The position numbers and the translations under genes were made by a program. DNA of 64,000 nucleotides from Actinocatenispora sp963815125 (GTDB taxonomy: Bacteria > Actinomycetota > Actinomycetes > Mycobacteriales > Micromonosporaceae). The stretch is from NCBI GenBank assembly GCA_963815125.1, contig CAWFFM010000008.1, positions 1 to 64,000 of the forward strand, written 5' to 3'. Under the pieces are notes generated by a model. The model was not told the DNA's origin. It saw only the letters and a program-made list of their open reading frames with translations, and did not search any database. Below, in pieces: positions 17,203-26,111 of this stretch; position 1 is the stretch's first letter; each line of letters starts with the position of its first letter.

Positions 17203-18093
17203 TCACAGAGCCGAATCCTTCTGCCAGATCCTCATGTCGGCGTTGTACACCGCAGCGAACTTCTCCTCGCCGTCCCGGGCGAGCCGCCACATCTCCGCGT
17301 GGTGCGGCAACCGGCAGCTGTCGATCTTCCACTCGGGGATCGCCAGCCGCGAATCCGCCACGTAGCCGTTGCCGAGGAACGGGGGCCGTTCGACCACCCA
17401 GCCGCCAGGCATCGCGCCCACGGTCTGCTCGTCGTTGCCGCCGTACGGGATGCGGAGCTGCTCGGCGAAGTACGCCCGTCCACCGGATCACGTACAGGTA
17501 CTCGTCGTCGACGGAGAACGGCGAGCCTTCGTACTGCAGCCCAAGGTTCCGCACGATGTCGGGGATGGTGCGCAGTTCACGGATGTCGTCGAAGCGGTGC
17601 ACGTAGCCGGCGACCCGGTCGTAGCCCTGGCGCAGGTACAGCTTCACCTGCTCGTGCGGGATGACCTTCTGCATCGCGGCCAGGCGCGTCACCACCGGTC
17701 GGGCCGGCTTGGGCGGCGAGTAGTCGCCAGCCGCCACCCGGCGCACCATGTCCACGCCCATGTTCGAGCCCAGGGCGAGACCGCCATCGACGGCCAGCCA
17801 CCAGTCCTCGTTCGGCCACTGCTCCACCAGCGCAGCGAGGCTGCTCTTACGGAACGAGGTGAAGGCACCGTTGGTGGCACGCGCCATCGCCTGCGGCGAC
17901 GTGTACACCGCGACGAACCTGCGCTCACCCTGGACAGGGTGGCAAACGGGACCTGGCCACCCGTGGGTATGCCGGCCATCGGCAGCACCAGCTCGATCCC
18001 GGCCAGCGTGCGCAGATACGTCGTCAGATCCCCACGCTGAACCGCCTCCAGCATCGTCGCCTCAGCCTCAGTCACCGGCTCGTACTCAACCAC
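17203..18093 (-). pseudogene. SseB-family paralogue with two frameshifts
   Basis: GTG at 18093 follows GGGGAG and opens VEYEPVTEAEATMLEAVQ (SseB-like). The frame is lost near 17938. The neighbouring frame then supplies VQGERRFVAVYTSPQAMA and WPNEDWWLAVDGGLALG, followed by VIPHEQVKLYLRQGYDRVAG. A second break near 17480 moves to the frame of GRAYFAEQLRIPYGG, which continues to the stop at 17203 through LPHHAEMWRLARDGEEKF. The order of blocks matches the intact frames of the 9304-11483 gene, but with only one SseB module and a short linker. Two independent single-base changes make a decayed gene likely. Confidence 0.75.
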
Positions 18094-18198
18094 TCACATC
18101 TCCCCGTCTCATGTGGCCTTGCATCTCGGACCTGATCAGGCAGTACGGCCAGAATCTCCAGCAGCCGCCGCCTTCTGCTGCGGTGATCTACCGGCCGC

Positions 18199-18663
18199 TC
18201 ATCGCTGCTCTGGCGTGGGGTTGTCTCGGTCTGGCGTGGGGTTGTCTCGGGGCATGTCAGGAACCACATCCGGCGGATCGCCCTCATCGCCCCACTCAGC
18301 TGCCCACATCGCGTACGTCTGCCGATACAACGACCTCACCAACGCCCACTCTTCAGGTGCAGGAGCGCGGTCCTCCTCTTTCGCCGCAGCGAAAATTCCC
18401 TTGATCGTCTCGTAGATGGCAAACTGTGGGCCGTCGCCCCTCAGATACTTCAGGCGATCCAGCTCCGCAGCCTCGACAAATTCATCTTTAGTGGCCGGAT
18501 CAGCACTATTTCCCATACCGAGAAGCATCTTCGCGACCAGTCGACCATCACGTTTGAACTTTCCCGAGAAAGGCTGCATAATAAAGCCGGTCGCGCCACC
18601 ACTTTCAGTCAAGACAATTTTCACAGCGATGTCATTGAACAGGTAATACTGAGGGTATTCCAT
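18199..18663 (-). CDS. Candidate immunity protein for the RelA/SpoT-like toxin domain
   Basis: The 154-residue protein starts MEYPQYYLFNDIAVKI at ATG 18663, overlapping the toxin stop by one base (TGATG). No named family was recognised. The first 60 residues look like a beta-rich fold, followed by helices (DEFVEAAELDRLKYLRG, EEWALVRSLYRQTYAMW) and a tail with a duplicated DNPTP motif. It is AT-richer than the genome average in the same way as the toxin's last 250 codons, so both parts probably moved together. Position and coupling are the grounds for the immunity call. Confidence 0.65.
   Translation of the reverse strand: MEYPQYYLFNDIAVKIVLTESGGATGFIMQPFSGKFKRDGRLVAKMLLGMGNSADPATKDEFVEAAELDRLKYLRGDGPQFAIYETIKGIFAAAKEEDRAPAPEEWALVRSLYRQTYAMWAAEWGDEGDPPDVVPDMPRDNPTPDRDNPTPEQR
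18209..18250. repeat. Two 21-base direct repeats in the immunity-candidate tail
   Basis: TCTGGCGTGGGGTTGTCTCG plus one G occurs twice in direct succession (18209-18229 and 18230-18250). On the minus strand it encodes the duplicated RDNPTP/DRDNPTP tail. The copies are identical, so the duplication is recent and keeps the frame. Confidence 0.85.
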
Positions 18664-21600
18664 CAACTATCCTCGTCCCGCATGGCCGCTTGAAGGGCGG
18701 CCCAGAATCTCGGCTGCAGCTCACGGTTGATACTTTCCATGAACGCTCTTTCTTTCTTCGTTGCTTCCCGACTCTCCTCATTTGCCAATGTTTCCAGGTC
18801 ACGCTTCGCCTCGTAAACCGAGTGTTCGTAGTCGGCAACCTCATCAATCTCATTCAGATGGAGTCGAAACTCGGCAACATGCCCTCCCCTGAGACGTACG
18901 AACATCTGTACGTCACGGTAACCGCTCCGCTGCGGCACCTGGAATCGGTCCTTGAACTTGACAATCTCAGCACCGTGCTGTGTCGCGTGCTCACGAACCA
19001 CGGCCACACCCTCATATAAGTCATCGAGCGTCCGGTACTGAATCTTGCCAGCACAGAGATCATTGAGCTTGGCCGCGTTACCGCTGTAATCTTCAACGAT
19101 CTTGTCAAGCGACCGCACGCGGTCCTTGACTCCGGGGCGCAAATGTGGATCACCAACTGACGCCCTCGCGACATCGTTGATCAACGCTGCAAGTTCGGAA
19201 TTTGCCGACTTCGATGCTTTGTACAACCCATCAAGATAATCATTGATATACGCGTCATTTCGATCGGCTATGTCCCGAACCTGTTCGGAATCAAACGCTG
19301 CCTGCAAGTCCCCGTCTTTCAAGGGGAAATTTTCAGCTACCAAGCTGCCCTCGGTAGCGCTGACGGTTACCTGCTCTTCGGTGAGTGGTGTTATTTCGGG
19401 GCGCTGCGCACCTTCCGCGAGGATCTGTTCCGCGCCGCGTTCTTCGACATCTCGCAGCGCGCGCTCGACCACGTCGATCGCGCTCGAGTGGGTGAGCAGG
19501 CTGTGCAGGGTCTTCGGACGTTCCAGCAGGGAGTGCCGAAGTGACTCGCGAATCGTTCGTTCGTGAGGCTGAATCCCGGCCCGTTCCGGGGTTTCCAGGA
19601 TGCTGTGCAGTACCGGGTGGCGCGGAAGTTCCTCGCGGATCAGCGAGTCCAACACCTGGTGGGCAGGAAGGTCCTCGCTCTTGATCCGGATCGTCTGCTC
19701 CAGCGCTCGGCGCAGGTCCGGGTCCTCGAACAGCCGCCGGATCCGCTCGTCGTTGGACGGCGCCGATGGGCGCTCGCCGATCGGCTGCTCGTCGGGATGG
19801 TGGCCGCCAGGACCGGAGCCGGGCGCGCTGGGTTCATGGTCGGGTGACCCGGCAGGAGCAGGTTCTCTCGACCAGGTCAGCTCGTAACGACGATCCTGGG
19901 AATGTGAGTCTGCGGCGTCCGGCTCCAGGACGATGCCGTCGGCTGCCTGTTGTAGGACCGAGGAGCTTTCGCCGTCCTGGTTTGGTGGACGGCGCCAGAG
20001 TTCGACGGGCACTGGCCGGACAGCCGCGTCGTCCCGGTGGAAGCGTGCCGTTTGACGGGCCTCCTCCTCCTCGCGAGCGTGCGTGTCGGCGGCCTCGCGG
20101 TGCTGGTCGGCCAGTTGACGGGCCTCGTCGCGCCGGGTGCGGTGCTCGGCCGCCCGGTCGGCCTGCTCGCGGGCCAGTTCCCGCTGCCGTACGGCTTCCT
20201 GTTCGTGCCGAGCCGCGGTCGGCTCATCGCCCTGTTCCCGCAACCTGCGGGCCTGATCCTGGTGCCGGTCGGCCAACGCACGGGACTCGGCGGCGCGCCG
20301 GTCGGATTCCCGGGCCAACCGGTTCTGCTCGTGCGCGGTCGCGGTGTACCGCTCGGACTCCGTACGCTCCGTCCGCTCGGCCTGCCGTGCCCGGGCCGCC
20401 TCGGCGTCGGAGGCGAAGGCGGCCCACTGGTTCTCCGCCGCCTTCCGGTACGCGTCCCGCAGCGTCGTGGCACGCTCGGCCAGGCGTTTGTGCTGGTCGG
20501 CCTCCCGCAGCGCACGGTCGCGGAGCTGCTGCTGAACGACCCGCTGCTGCTCGTGTCCGATCCGCTGCACCTCGGCCGTCTGCGCCCGTCGGTCGGCGGC
20601 GATAGCCTCGTCACGGTGCTGGCGCGCCCGGTACTCGGCTGCCTGCCGCTCCACCGTGCTGGTGGCCCCGCTCGCGGTCCGCTCCTCCCGGGTGGCCGCG
20701 TCGAGTGCGGTGTCGCGTTGCTGCCGTGCCGTGGCCACCTCTCCGGCGGCGCGGTCAGCGTCGGAGCCGGCCCGGTCACTGGCGATCCGGGCCTGCCCGG
20801 CGTGCCTGTCGTACGCGGCCTGCTGCCGGTTGTGCTCGGCGATGCGCCGGTCGAACTCACCGGACAGGTGCTCGGCCTGCCGCGCGTACTGGTGCTCGTA
20901 CTGATCCAGCCGCGCCCGCTGCGCCACGACCTCCCGTTCCGCGCGCTGCCCGGCGTGCTCGGCATGCAGGCGCTGCAGTTCGGCGTGCCGCTCCCGCGGT
21001 ACGGACTCGCGCCGCAGCGCTTCGGCCTGCCGGCGCTGCTGTTCGTGCTCGGCGGCGGTACGGTGCTGTGCCTCGGCATGCCCCCGCTCGGCCGCCGCGT
21101 CGCTGTCCGCCTGCAACGCCTCGACTTCGCGGGCGTGGGTACGCAGCTGCGCAGCCCGCTGCTCGTGCGCCGAAGCGGCCTGCTCGTGCCGCCGCGCCCG
21201 GGCGGTCGCGTCGTCGCGTTCCCGGGTGTGCCGGTCCTCGGCGTCCCGTTGCTGTTCCTGGACCTGCCGTTCGCGTTCGACCTGCGCCGCGTACCGCTGT
21301 TCCTGGTCGCGGTGGTAGCGGTGTTCCCGGTCGTGCTGCTCGACCGGGCCCCGATGCTGCTCGGCGTGCTGCTGGTAGTCACGGGCCGCCGACATGCTCT
21401 GCTCGTGGGGCGGCAGGTGCTGCTGGTACGCGGAGGTCAACGGCCGGGCGTTGAACCCGCCACGGGACGCCCCGTCGAACGGCATCGGCCTGGCGTGGTC
21501 GTCCACCACCAGCGCGTCCAGCTGCGTGATGAGCATTTCGGCGGGGGTGCCCGGCGGGTGCGGCGCGTCGAACACCTCGTGCAGATGTTCGGAGAACCTG

Positions 21601-24600
21601 CCGCTCTGCGGGTCGAGGAAGACGATCCGGCCACCGTCGTTGACCATGCCCCAGGCGTGTGAGCCGCCGCCGGTCCACGAGGTGACAAGGGACGCGGCCG
21701 AACCGGGGCCACCGTCGAGCAGTTGCCGGCGCAGCCGGTCGAACCCGGCCTGTACGGACCGGTACCGGTCCTGCGGTGGCAGGTGACGGTTGTCGCCCAC
21801 CAGGGACTGGTACCGGCCGCCGGTCTGGTCCTCGATCGAGCCGGGACCGTCGTGTTCGCCGTCCGACCAGCGGGCCGGGTTGCCGTGCTCGTACCCGTCG
21901 AAGGTGCGCGGCGCCGCCACCGTGGGCCGCCCGTGCAGCCACGAGTCGAGGAACGAGCGCATCGAGTCGTTGCAGTTGTTGAACCGGCCCGGGTCCCGCT
22001 CCTGGCCGAAGTGGTTGATCCGGTCGAACCATTCGTGATCCAGGTGCGGGGCGCGCAGCGGATTGCCGTGCTGGTCGGTCGGCCAGTGCTTCTCCAGGTC
22101 ACGCTGGTCCTGTTCGAGCACCCGGCGCAGCCCGCCCGGCTGGTCGTAGCGGCGGCGCAGGTGCGCCGGCTCCGGCTCGCCCGTACCGGTCAGCGCCGAC
22201 CGTTGATGTGCCGGGCCGTCGTCGGCCAACATCCGACCGTGCTCGTCGTTGGCCAGCCGCCACGCCTCGGTGCCCTCGTGTCCGTACAGTTCCCGGGTCA
22301 GCGCGTCGAGGTGGCGGTAGGCGCGGTCAGCCTCGTACCGGCTGCGGGTGCTGTCCGCGGTGTGCCGGTCGGCGACGTCCTCCGCCTGCCGGGCGAACTC
22401 GTCGCGCTGCCGGGCGTGTTCGTCGAGCCGGGCCGCCTCGTGCCGGAACTGCGCCACCCGGGGGTCGTGCGGATGCAGCGGGGCAGTCTGCCGGCGATAC
22501 TGCTCGGCCTGGGTACGCGCCGCGTGCGCCTGCTGCCGGGCGTAGCCGGCGGCCTGCTGCGCCTCCCGGGACAGGGTCGCGGACCGGTCGGCGTCCACTT
22601 CCTTGGTCTCGGCGCGCCGACGCTCGTCACCGGCCAGTACCCGCTGACCGGACTCGTCGATCCTTACGTGCCGGTCGAACCTGCGCGCCGCCTCCCGACG
22701 CTGTTCCGCCCGGTTCTCCCGGTACGCGCGGTGCTCCCGGGCATCCCGGCTGAACAGTTCCCGTACCCGTTCGTGCACCGCGTCGGCGAACCGTCGCACC
22801 GTGGAAGGCCCGTACGGGGTGTTCCCATGCTCGGCGGCCCGATCCTCGTCGGGCCGGCGGACCTCGTACTCGACCCGCTGCTCGGAGTACGAGTTCGGGT
22901 CACTGCGCTGCCGGTATTCGCGGTACGCCTGCTGGGCACGCTGGGCGTCGGAGTCGGCCCTCAGGACCGTGGCGTCGCTGAAGTCGTGTACGTTGCCGTC
23001 CGCGCGGGCCCTGGCCGAGTCGCGGTACGCGGCCTCCACCGACCGGGCCTGCAGGGCCAGTATGTTCTCGCGGTCGGCGAGACGCTGCGCGCGTTGCCCA
23101 TGCTCCTGCGCCGTCTGCTTCTCGTGCGCCCAGCGGGGTTCGTCGCGGACGATCGCCCGGCCCAGTTCCCGGGCCCGCTGGTCATGGACCGCCGCCTGCT
23201 GCCGACTCTGCCCGGCGCGCCGGACCGCATCCTGCCGCTCCGCCGGCGTGACCGCCCGCCGGGCGCGCGCATCCTGCGCCTCGGCTTCCTGCCTTGCCTC
23301 CGCGGCCAGCCGGGTCGCGTCGTCGCGTTCCTGCCGACGACCGGCGACCTCCTCGTCCACCCTGCCGGCGCGTTCCCGGGCCGCCTCGACCTCCTTGTCG
23401 CGGGCCCTGGCGGCGGCGTCGTGTTCGATGGCCCGGCGGTTCAGTTCGTCGGCATGCTCGAGGGAGTGCCGTTCGTGGTCCTGCTCATGACCGCGCGCCC
23501 GACGCATGTGTTCGGTCGCGGCCAGGTCGGCCCGCCGGGAACGGTCGGTGGCCTCCACATGCTGTCGTTCGGCCTGCTCGTGCTGGGCAGCTTCCCGCTC
23601 GTACCGCCGGGCCGCCTCGGTCCGGTGCCGATCGGCCTCGGAACGCTGGAACGTGGCCTGTTCCCGCTCGTGCAGCACCTGCGACCGGCTGGCCCGCGCG
23701 GCGGCCGCGGTCCGTTCCTCCGGCGGCAGATGCTGCTGGTAGTCGGGGGTCATCGGCCGGGAGTTCCAGTGGCCGCCCGGCGCGCCGTCGAACGGCAGCG
23801 GGTGGCCGTTGCCGTCCACCACCAGTGCGTCGACCCGGTCGATACCGGCCGGCTTGAAGACCTTGTCGAGGTGTTCGGTCACCCGACCGGTCTGTACGTC
23901 GACGTACTTGACCGTGCCGCCGTCGTTGACCATCGCCCAGGCATGCGCGCTACCGCCGTGCCACGCGGTGACGATCGAGGCGAACGAACCGGGCCCGCCG
24001 CGCAGCAACTGCTCCCGTACCCGCTCGAACCCCTCGTGTACGGCGCGGGCCCGGTCCTCCGGGGACCGCTGCGAGACGTCGCCGGCCAGCGACTGGTACC
24101 GGCCGCCCGTCTGGTCCTCGATCCGGCCCGGGCCGGCGTGCTCGCCGTCCGCCATGTGTTGCGTGCTGCCGCGGGTGTAGCCGTCGAAGCTGCACGGCGC
24201 GGCGACCGTGGGCCGGCCGTGCATCCACCCGTCGTAGAACGAGGCGACAGTGTCGTTGCAGTTCATCCGGCGGGTCGGGTCGTCGCGCCAACCGAAGTGG
24301 TTGATCCGGTCGACCAGCCGCTCGGACAGCTTCGGATGGCGCTGGAAGTTGCCGTCCTGATCGCGCGGCCAGCTGCGTTCCAACTGGCGTTGATGCTCGG
24401 CGAGCGGCCGGCGCAGCCCGCCAGGCTGATCGTACGGTCGCGACCGGTGGCCGGGCGGTGGGTCGTCGCTGCCGGTCAGCGCGGAACGCTGCGGTCCGTC
24501 GTGATCGCGTACGAGCGTGCCCCGGTCCTGGTTCGCCCACTCCCAGACCGACTGGCTCTCGGTACTACGCAGGTCACGGGTGACCGCATCGGCCGGCGCA

Positions 24601-26111
24601 CCCCACTCCTGCGCCTCGTTCTGATGCCACCGCCCCTGCGCCTGATGCGCCCGCGCCTGCTGCTCGGCCCGTTCTGCCCGCAGCCGGTGGGACTCCGCGC
24701 TCTGCTCGGCGCGGTGCGCCTCGTGACGCATCTCGCGCGCTGCCCGAGGGTCGGTGACCTGCAACCGGTCGGCCGCGGCGTGCCGGTCCTGGGCGTCGAC
24801 CGCGGCCAGCTGCTCGTACCCGCGCTGCTGTCGACCGTCCTCCTGCGCGCGGGTGAAGTCGCGGAACTTGTCCTGAGTGAGCTTGCGCTGCTCGCTGGCG
24901 TACCTGCTGAGCTCACCGATCCGGTGCTGGCGCCCGTCGGGGCCGAGGACGAACCGATGGTCGAAGTTGTGCTCGAGCTGCCTGCGCTGCTCGGCGATGT
25001 TCTCCCGGTAGGCGCGTTCCTCCCGGCCACCGGAAGTGAACGTCTCCCGCAGCCGGCGGTGGATGCCGTCCACGAAGCGGTGCAGCGGCGAGTCGCCGTA
25101 CGGCTTGCGAAGCTTCGGCTCTCCGGACCGGCCCGGGTGGGATTCGTCCGGGTGGCTGTGCTGCTCCGGACCCCGGCGCTCGGGGGGTTCCTGGCGCCCG
25201 GCCTGGTGTTCGTCGGGCCGGCCGTGGGACTCAGGTTCCGGGTGCGTCGACAGCTCGGGTCTGGTCGACGGCTCTGGCCTGGTGAGCGGCTCGGGTCTGG
25301 GCGCGTGCTCGGGTGTGGTGGGGGTCCGGCCGGTGTCGGTACGTTCCGACGCGCTGCTGCGATCGTCTCCGTCTCGCTCTGTCCGAAGCGGTACGTGACT
25401 TCCTGGTCGGTCTGCGCTGCCTTCCGGAAGACCACGTACAGCGCCATCGTCTCTGCTCCAGACCTGATGGTTATCGGGAGTCGAACCCGCCCGCCGACCG
25501 TCGTCTATGCCTCGGAAGAGGTTGCGATCAGCATCGCGTGTTCCACCACCGGGCTCGGGTCGGTCCGTTCCAGCAGCAGCGTCGTCCAACCCTCCCGACG
25601 ATCTCTCGGAGTTTGAAACTCCAGTGCCAGGACTTTCACGCTCCGACCGGTCTCCTCGTCCTGCAGGGTCATCCCCTTCAGGACCTCGCCCTCCAGGATC
25701 TTCCCGGACGCCAGCAGCCCCGCCCTCTGACGAAGATCGAAGACTTCCTCGATCGAGAACCTGACCATGCTCACCGCTGATGCCACCGAACCTCTCCCTG
25801 AACTTCGCCAGCGCCGGACCCTCACTGGCGTACGCCTCGTCCTCGAGCGTCTTGAGCCCACCGCTACCGGTGTCACGCCCGGCCCTCAGCTGTTCGACGT
25901 GTGTGTACTCGTGCGCGATGGTTGCCGCCAGCGTCTCATGATCGGCGAAACTCGCGGGTCCTAGCCGGATCTCCCGGCCACCGAGCTCGGCCGGCGTGTA
26001 CGCGCACGCTTCCTGGGCATCCAGATAACGGATCTGCTCGGAGTCCTCCACGAAATGGATGTCGACGCCCTCCAGGCTGATGTCCATCAGATCGACGATC
26101 TGCTCGACCAT
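18663..26111 (-). CDS. Giant polymorphic toxin, main part: zincin-like, two papain-fold domains, coiled coils, RelA/SpoT-like C-terminus
   Basis: This 2,482-residue frame begins in the middle of a protein: reading it upstream of the Met at 26111 still gives plausible sequence (LYSREAPRTNQDVFDNGSDV), so it probably continues the gene at 26087-28138. Residues 60-85 hold HEYTH, a metalloprotease-like HExxH. Two papain-fold (Tox-PL-like) domains follow, with NCND cysteines at about 618 and 1380 and HAW histidines at about 723 and 1485, each followed by VDVQTG or LDPQSG. Arg/Glu/Ala-rich coiled coils lie around and after them. The last 160 residues are RelA/SpoT-like: DRVRSLDKIVEDY, DLCAGKI, KDRFQVPQRSGYRD, AEFRLHL, YEHSVYE. 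The tip is AT-rich, as in exchanged toxin ends. Confidence 0.8.
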   Translation of the reverse strand: MVEQIVDLMDISLEGVDIHFVEDSEQIRYLDAQEACAYTPAELGGREIRLGPASFADHETLAATIAHEYTHVEQLRAGRDTGSGGLKTLEDEAYASEGPALAKFRERFGGISGEHGQVLDRGSLRSSSEGGAAGVREDPGGRGPEGDDPAGRGDRSERESPGTGVSNSERSSGGLDDAAAGTDRPEPGGGTRDADRNLFRGIDDGRRAGSTPDNHQVWSRDDGAVRGLPEGSADRPGSHVPLRTERDGDDRSSASERTDTGRTPTTPEHAPRPEPLTRPEPSTRPELSTHPEPESHGRPDEHQAGRQEPPERRGPEQHSHPDESHPGRSGEPKLRKPYGDSPLHRFVDGIHRRLRETFTSGGREERAYRENIAEQRRQLEHNFDHRFVLGPDGRQHRIGELSRYASEQRKLTQDKFRDFTRAQEDGRQQRGYEQLAAVDAQDRHAAADRLQVTDPRAAREMRHEAHRAEQSAESHRLRAERAEQQARAHQAQGRWHQNEAQEWGAPADAVTRDLRSTESQSVWEWANQDRGTLVRDHDGPQRSALTGSDDPPPGHRSRPYDQPGGLRRPLAEHQRQLERSWPRDQDGNFQRHPKLSERLVDRINHFGWRDDPTRRMNCNDTVASFYDGWMHGRPTVAAPCSFDGYTRGSTQHMADGEHAGPGRIEDQTGGRYQSLAGDVSQRSPEDRARAVHEGFERVREQLLRGGPGSFASIVTAWHGGSAHAWAMVNDGGTVKYVDVQTGRVTEHLDKVFKPAGIDRVDALVVDGNGHPLPFDGAPGGHWNSRPMTPDYQQHLPPEERTAAAARASRSQVLHEREQATFQRSEADRHRTEAARRYEREAAQHEQAERQHVEATDRSRRADLAATEHMRRARGHEQDHERHSLEHADELNRRAIEHDAAARARDKEVEAARERAGRVDEEVAGRRQERDDATRLAAEARQEAEAQDARARRAVTPAERQDAVRRAGQSRQQAAVHDQRARELGRAIVRDEPRWAHEKQTAQEHGQRAQRLADRENILALQARSVEAAYRDSARARADGNVHDFSDATVLRADSDAQRAQQAYREYRQRSDPNSYSEQRVEYEVRRPDEDRAAEHGNTPYGPSTVRRFADAVHERVRELFSRDAREHRAYRENRAEQRREAARRFDRHVRIDESGQRVLAGDERRRAETKEVDADRSATLSREAQQAAGYARQQAHAARTQAEQYRRQTAPLHPHDPRVAQFRHEAARLDEHARQRDEFARQAEDVADRHTADSTRSRYEADRAYRHLDALTRELYGHEGTEAWRLANDEHGRMLADDGPAHQRSALTGTGEPEPAHLRRRYDQPGGLRRVLEQDQRDLEKHWPTDQHGNPLRAPHLDHEWFDRINHFGQERDPGRFNNCNDSMRSFLDSWLHGRPTVAAPRTFDGYEHGNPARWSDGEHDGPGSIEDQTGGRYQSLVGDNRHLPPQDRYRSVQAGFDRLRRQLLDGGPGSAASLVTSWTGGGSHAWGMVNDGGRIVFLDPQSGRFSEHLHEVFDAPHPPGTPAEMLITQLDALVVDDHARPMPFDGASRGGFNARPLTSAYQQHLPPHEQSMSAARDYQQHAEQHRGPVEQHDREHRYHRDQEQRYAAQVERERQVQEQQRDAEDRHTRERDDATARARRHEQAASAHEQRAAQLRTHAREVEALQADSDAAAERGHAEAQHRTAAEHEQQRRQAEALRRESVPRERHAELQRLHAEHAGQRAEREVVAQRARLDQYEHQYARQAEHLSGEFDRRIAEHNRQQAAYDRHAGQARIASDRAGSDADRAAGEVATARQQRDTALDAATREERTASGATSTVERQAAEYRARQHRDEAIAADRRAQTAEVQRIGHEQQRVVQQQLRDRALREADQHKRLAERATTLRDAYRKAAENQWAAFASDAEAARARQAERTERTESERYTATAHEQNRLARESDRRAAESRALADRHQDQARRLREQGDEPTAARHEQEAVRQRELAREQADRAAEHRTRRDEARQLADQHREAADTHAREEEEARQTARFHRDDAAVRPVPVELWRRPPNQDGESSSVLQQAADGIVLEPDAADSHSQDRRYELTWSREPAPAGSPDHEPSAPGSGPGGHHPDEQPIGERPSAPSNDERIRRLFEDPDLRRALEQTIRIKSEDLPAHQVLDSLIREELPRHPVLHSILETPERAGIQPHERTIRESLRHSLLERPKTLHSLLTHSSAIDVVERALRDVEERGAEQILAEGAQRPEITPLTEEQVTVSATEGSLVAENFPLKDGDLQAAFDSEQVRDIADRNDAYINDYLDGLYKASKSANSELAALINDVARASVGDPHLRPGVKDRVRSLDKIVEDYSGNAAKLNDLCAGKIQYRTLDDLYEGVAVVREHATQHGAEIVKFKDRFQVPQRSGYRDVQMFVRLRGGHVAEFRLHLNEIDEVADYEHSVYEAKRDLETLANEESREATKKERAFMESINRELQPRFWAALQAAMRDEDS

